Shown: one piece after another, positions 63,604 through 64,000 of the stretch | How the letters are laid out: each line of letters opens with the position of its first letter | How positions within the stretch are numbered: the stretch's first letter is position 1 | DNA from: Allosediminivita pacifica | GTDB taxonomy: Bacteria > Pseudomonadota > Alphaproteobacteria > Rhodobacterales > Rhodobacteraceae | Direction: 5' to 3' | Assembly: GCF_003054175.1 (NCBI RefSeq) | Contig: NZ_QBKN01000015.1 | Coordinates: 56,209-120,208 of the forward strand | Length of the DNA stretch: 64,000 bases | Program-made: the position numbers and the translations under genes | The notes under the pieces: generated by a model | The model's database searches: none | Seen by the model: the letters and a program-made list of their open reading frames with translations, nothing else | What the model was told of the DNA's origin: nothing

Positions 63604-64000
63604 CTCGCGGGATCTCCGCCTTACGCCGGGTCCGAAAGGCAGGCGACTCGGGGTGATCTGTGGATAAGCCTGTGGAGAGGCGCCAGGTGCCGGTTTCGAG
63701 GGCCGTTTCTTACGCAGGGTGAAGCGTCCGGAGGTGGCGGCGAGCCAAGAAAATTGATGCCTAAGTCGCTGTTATTTAGGTATAAATATGCTTCTTTGAA
63801 GAAAATGCGAACACAGCCCGATTTTCCTCTTGCGGGTTTGGCGCGTAATCCGTAAATCCCCCTTCACCGGCGGCGCTGAGGCGCTACGGGGCGCCACGGA
63901 GGCGGACGGGACGAGGTTCTGGCGGTCTTCGCGGCAACGAACATTAGAGGCAGACGAGGCGGGGCGCGCCGGTAAGTTAGGGCGCATCTCGGTTGGTTTT
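63604..64000. other. Intergenic region with DnaA-box match and AT-rich stretch
   Basis: No gene could be supported in these 397 bp. There is one perfect DnaA-box-type TGTGGATAA (63659-63667) and an AT-rich stretch (about 63748-63830, with TTTAGGTATAAATATGC) that contrasts with the surrounding GC. A weak 71-codon frame on the minus strand has no family features. The function of the region is unknown; a promoter for a gene beyond the window is possible. Confidence 0.5.

Noticed and set aside
63772..63987. 71-codon minus-strand frame at the window end
   Set aside because: Low-complexity composition, no ribosome site of note and no recognisable family.

Overview
The window looks like chromosomal DNA of a marine Roseobacter-group alphaproteobacterium (Rhodobacterales). 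The grounds are high GC, dense overlapping operons, many Dpp-type ABC and TRAP importers, DUF1013/TrcR, an UPF0324 carrier beside Xsc, and short GC-rich palindromic intergenic repeats. There is no phage, insertion sequence, CRISPR array or tRNA. The only structural RNAs seen are an SRP RNA and a cobalamin riboswitch. All family assignments come from reading translations and motifs; no database search was run.

Layout. 1-4.2 kb: the end of a peptide-type ABC importer operon followed by an unusual SDR. 4.2-6.9 kb: a two-gene DNA-repair module, a radical SAM protein plus a DUF4130-UdgX fusion, under a promoter that overlaps a LexA-type direct repeat. 6.9-16.8 kb: a sulfonate locus, probably for isethionate. 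GMC dehydrogenase, Xsc, a putative sulfite/sulfate exporter and acetate kinase face a TRAP importer and an IclR regulator. 17.4-20.9 kb: a second Dpp-type importer whose probable binding protein lies 5 kb away (25.9-27.4 kb). Between them are a decayed trypsin-like protease, an MFS carrier and a B12-riboswitch-controlled cobalt locus (cbtB, cbtA, a His-rich membrane-anchored protein; DUF1636 converges). 27.5-31.1 kb: an autoregulated XRE repressor, a DUF2061 protein, a desaturase, an EamA carrier and an RNase T2.

31.3-40.3 kb: trcR, otsBA for trehalose, an outer-membrane barrel protein, recR, ybaB, maeB and two small envelope proteins. 40.3-49.2 kb: a DeoR/MFS pair, prpE behind a cluster of TTTGCAAA motifs, a VOC protein, DUF4396, nadK, glyA with a clear terminator, and a membrane protein. 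49.2-57.4 kb: a secreted protein, the compact nucleoside-salvage operon cdd-deoA-deoB-add-upp, DUF3072, an ABM-domain protein and dnaX. 57.6-63.6 kb: a phosphatase, phoX behind a Pho box, ffs, an RNA methyltransferase and msrPQ.

Two intergenic repeat families recur: an ~87-bp element opening with an 18-bp palindrome (two copies), and a ~60-bp double-hairpin element (three full copies plus one fragment) whose second stem shows compensatory change. The least understood system in the window is the rSAM/DUF4130-UdgX module, where the sequence suggests SOS control and a leaderless mRNA.
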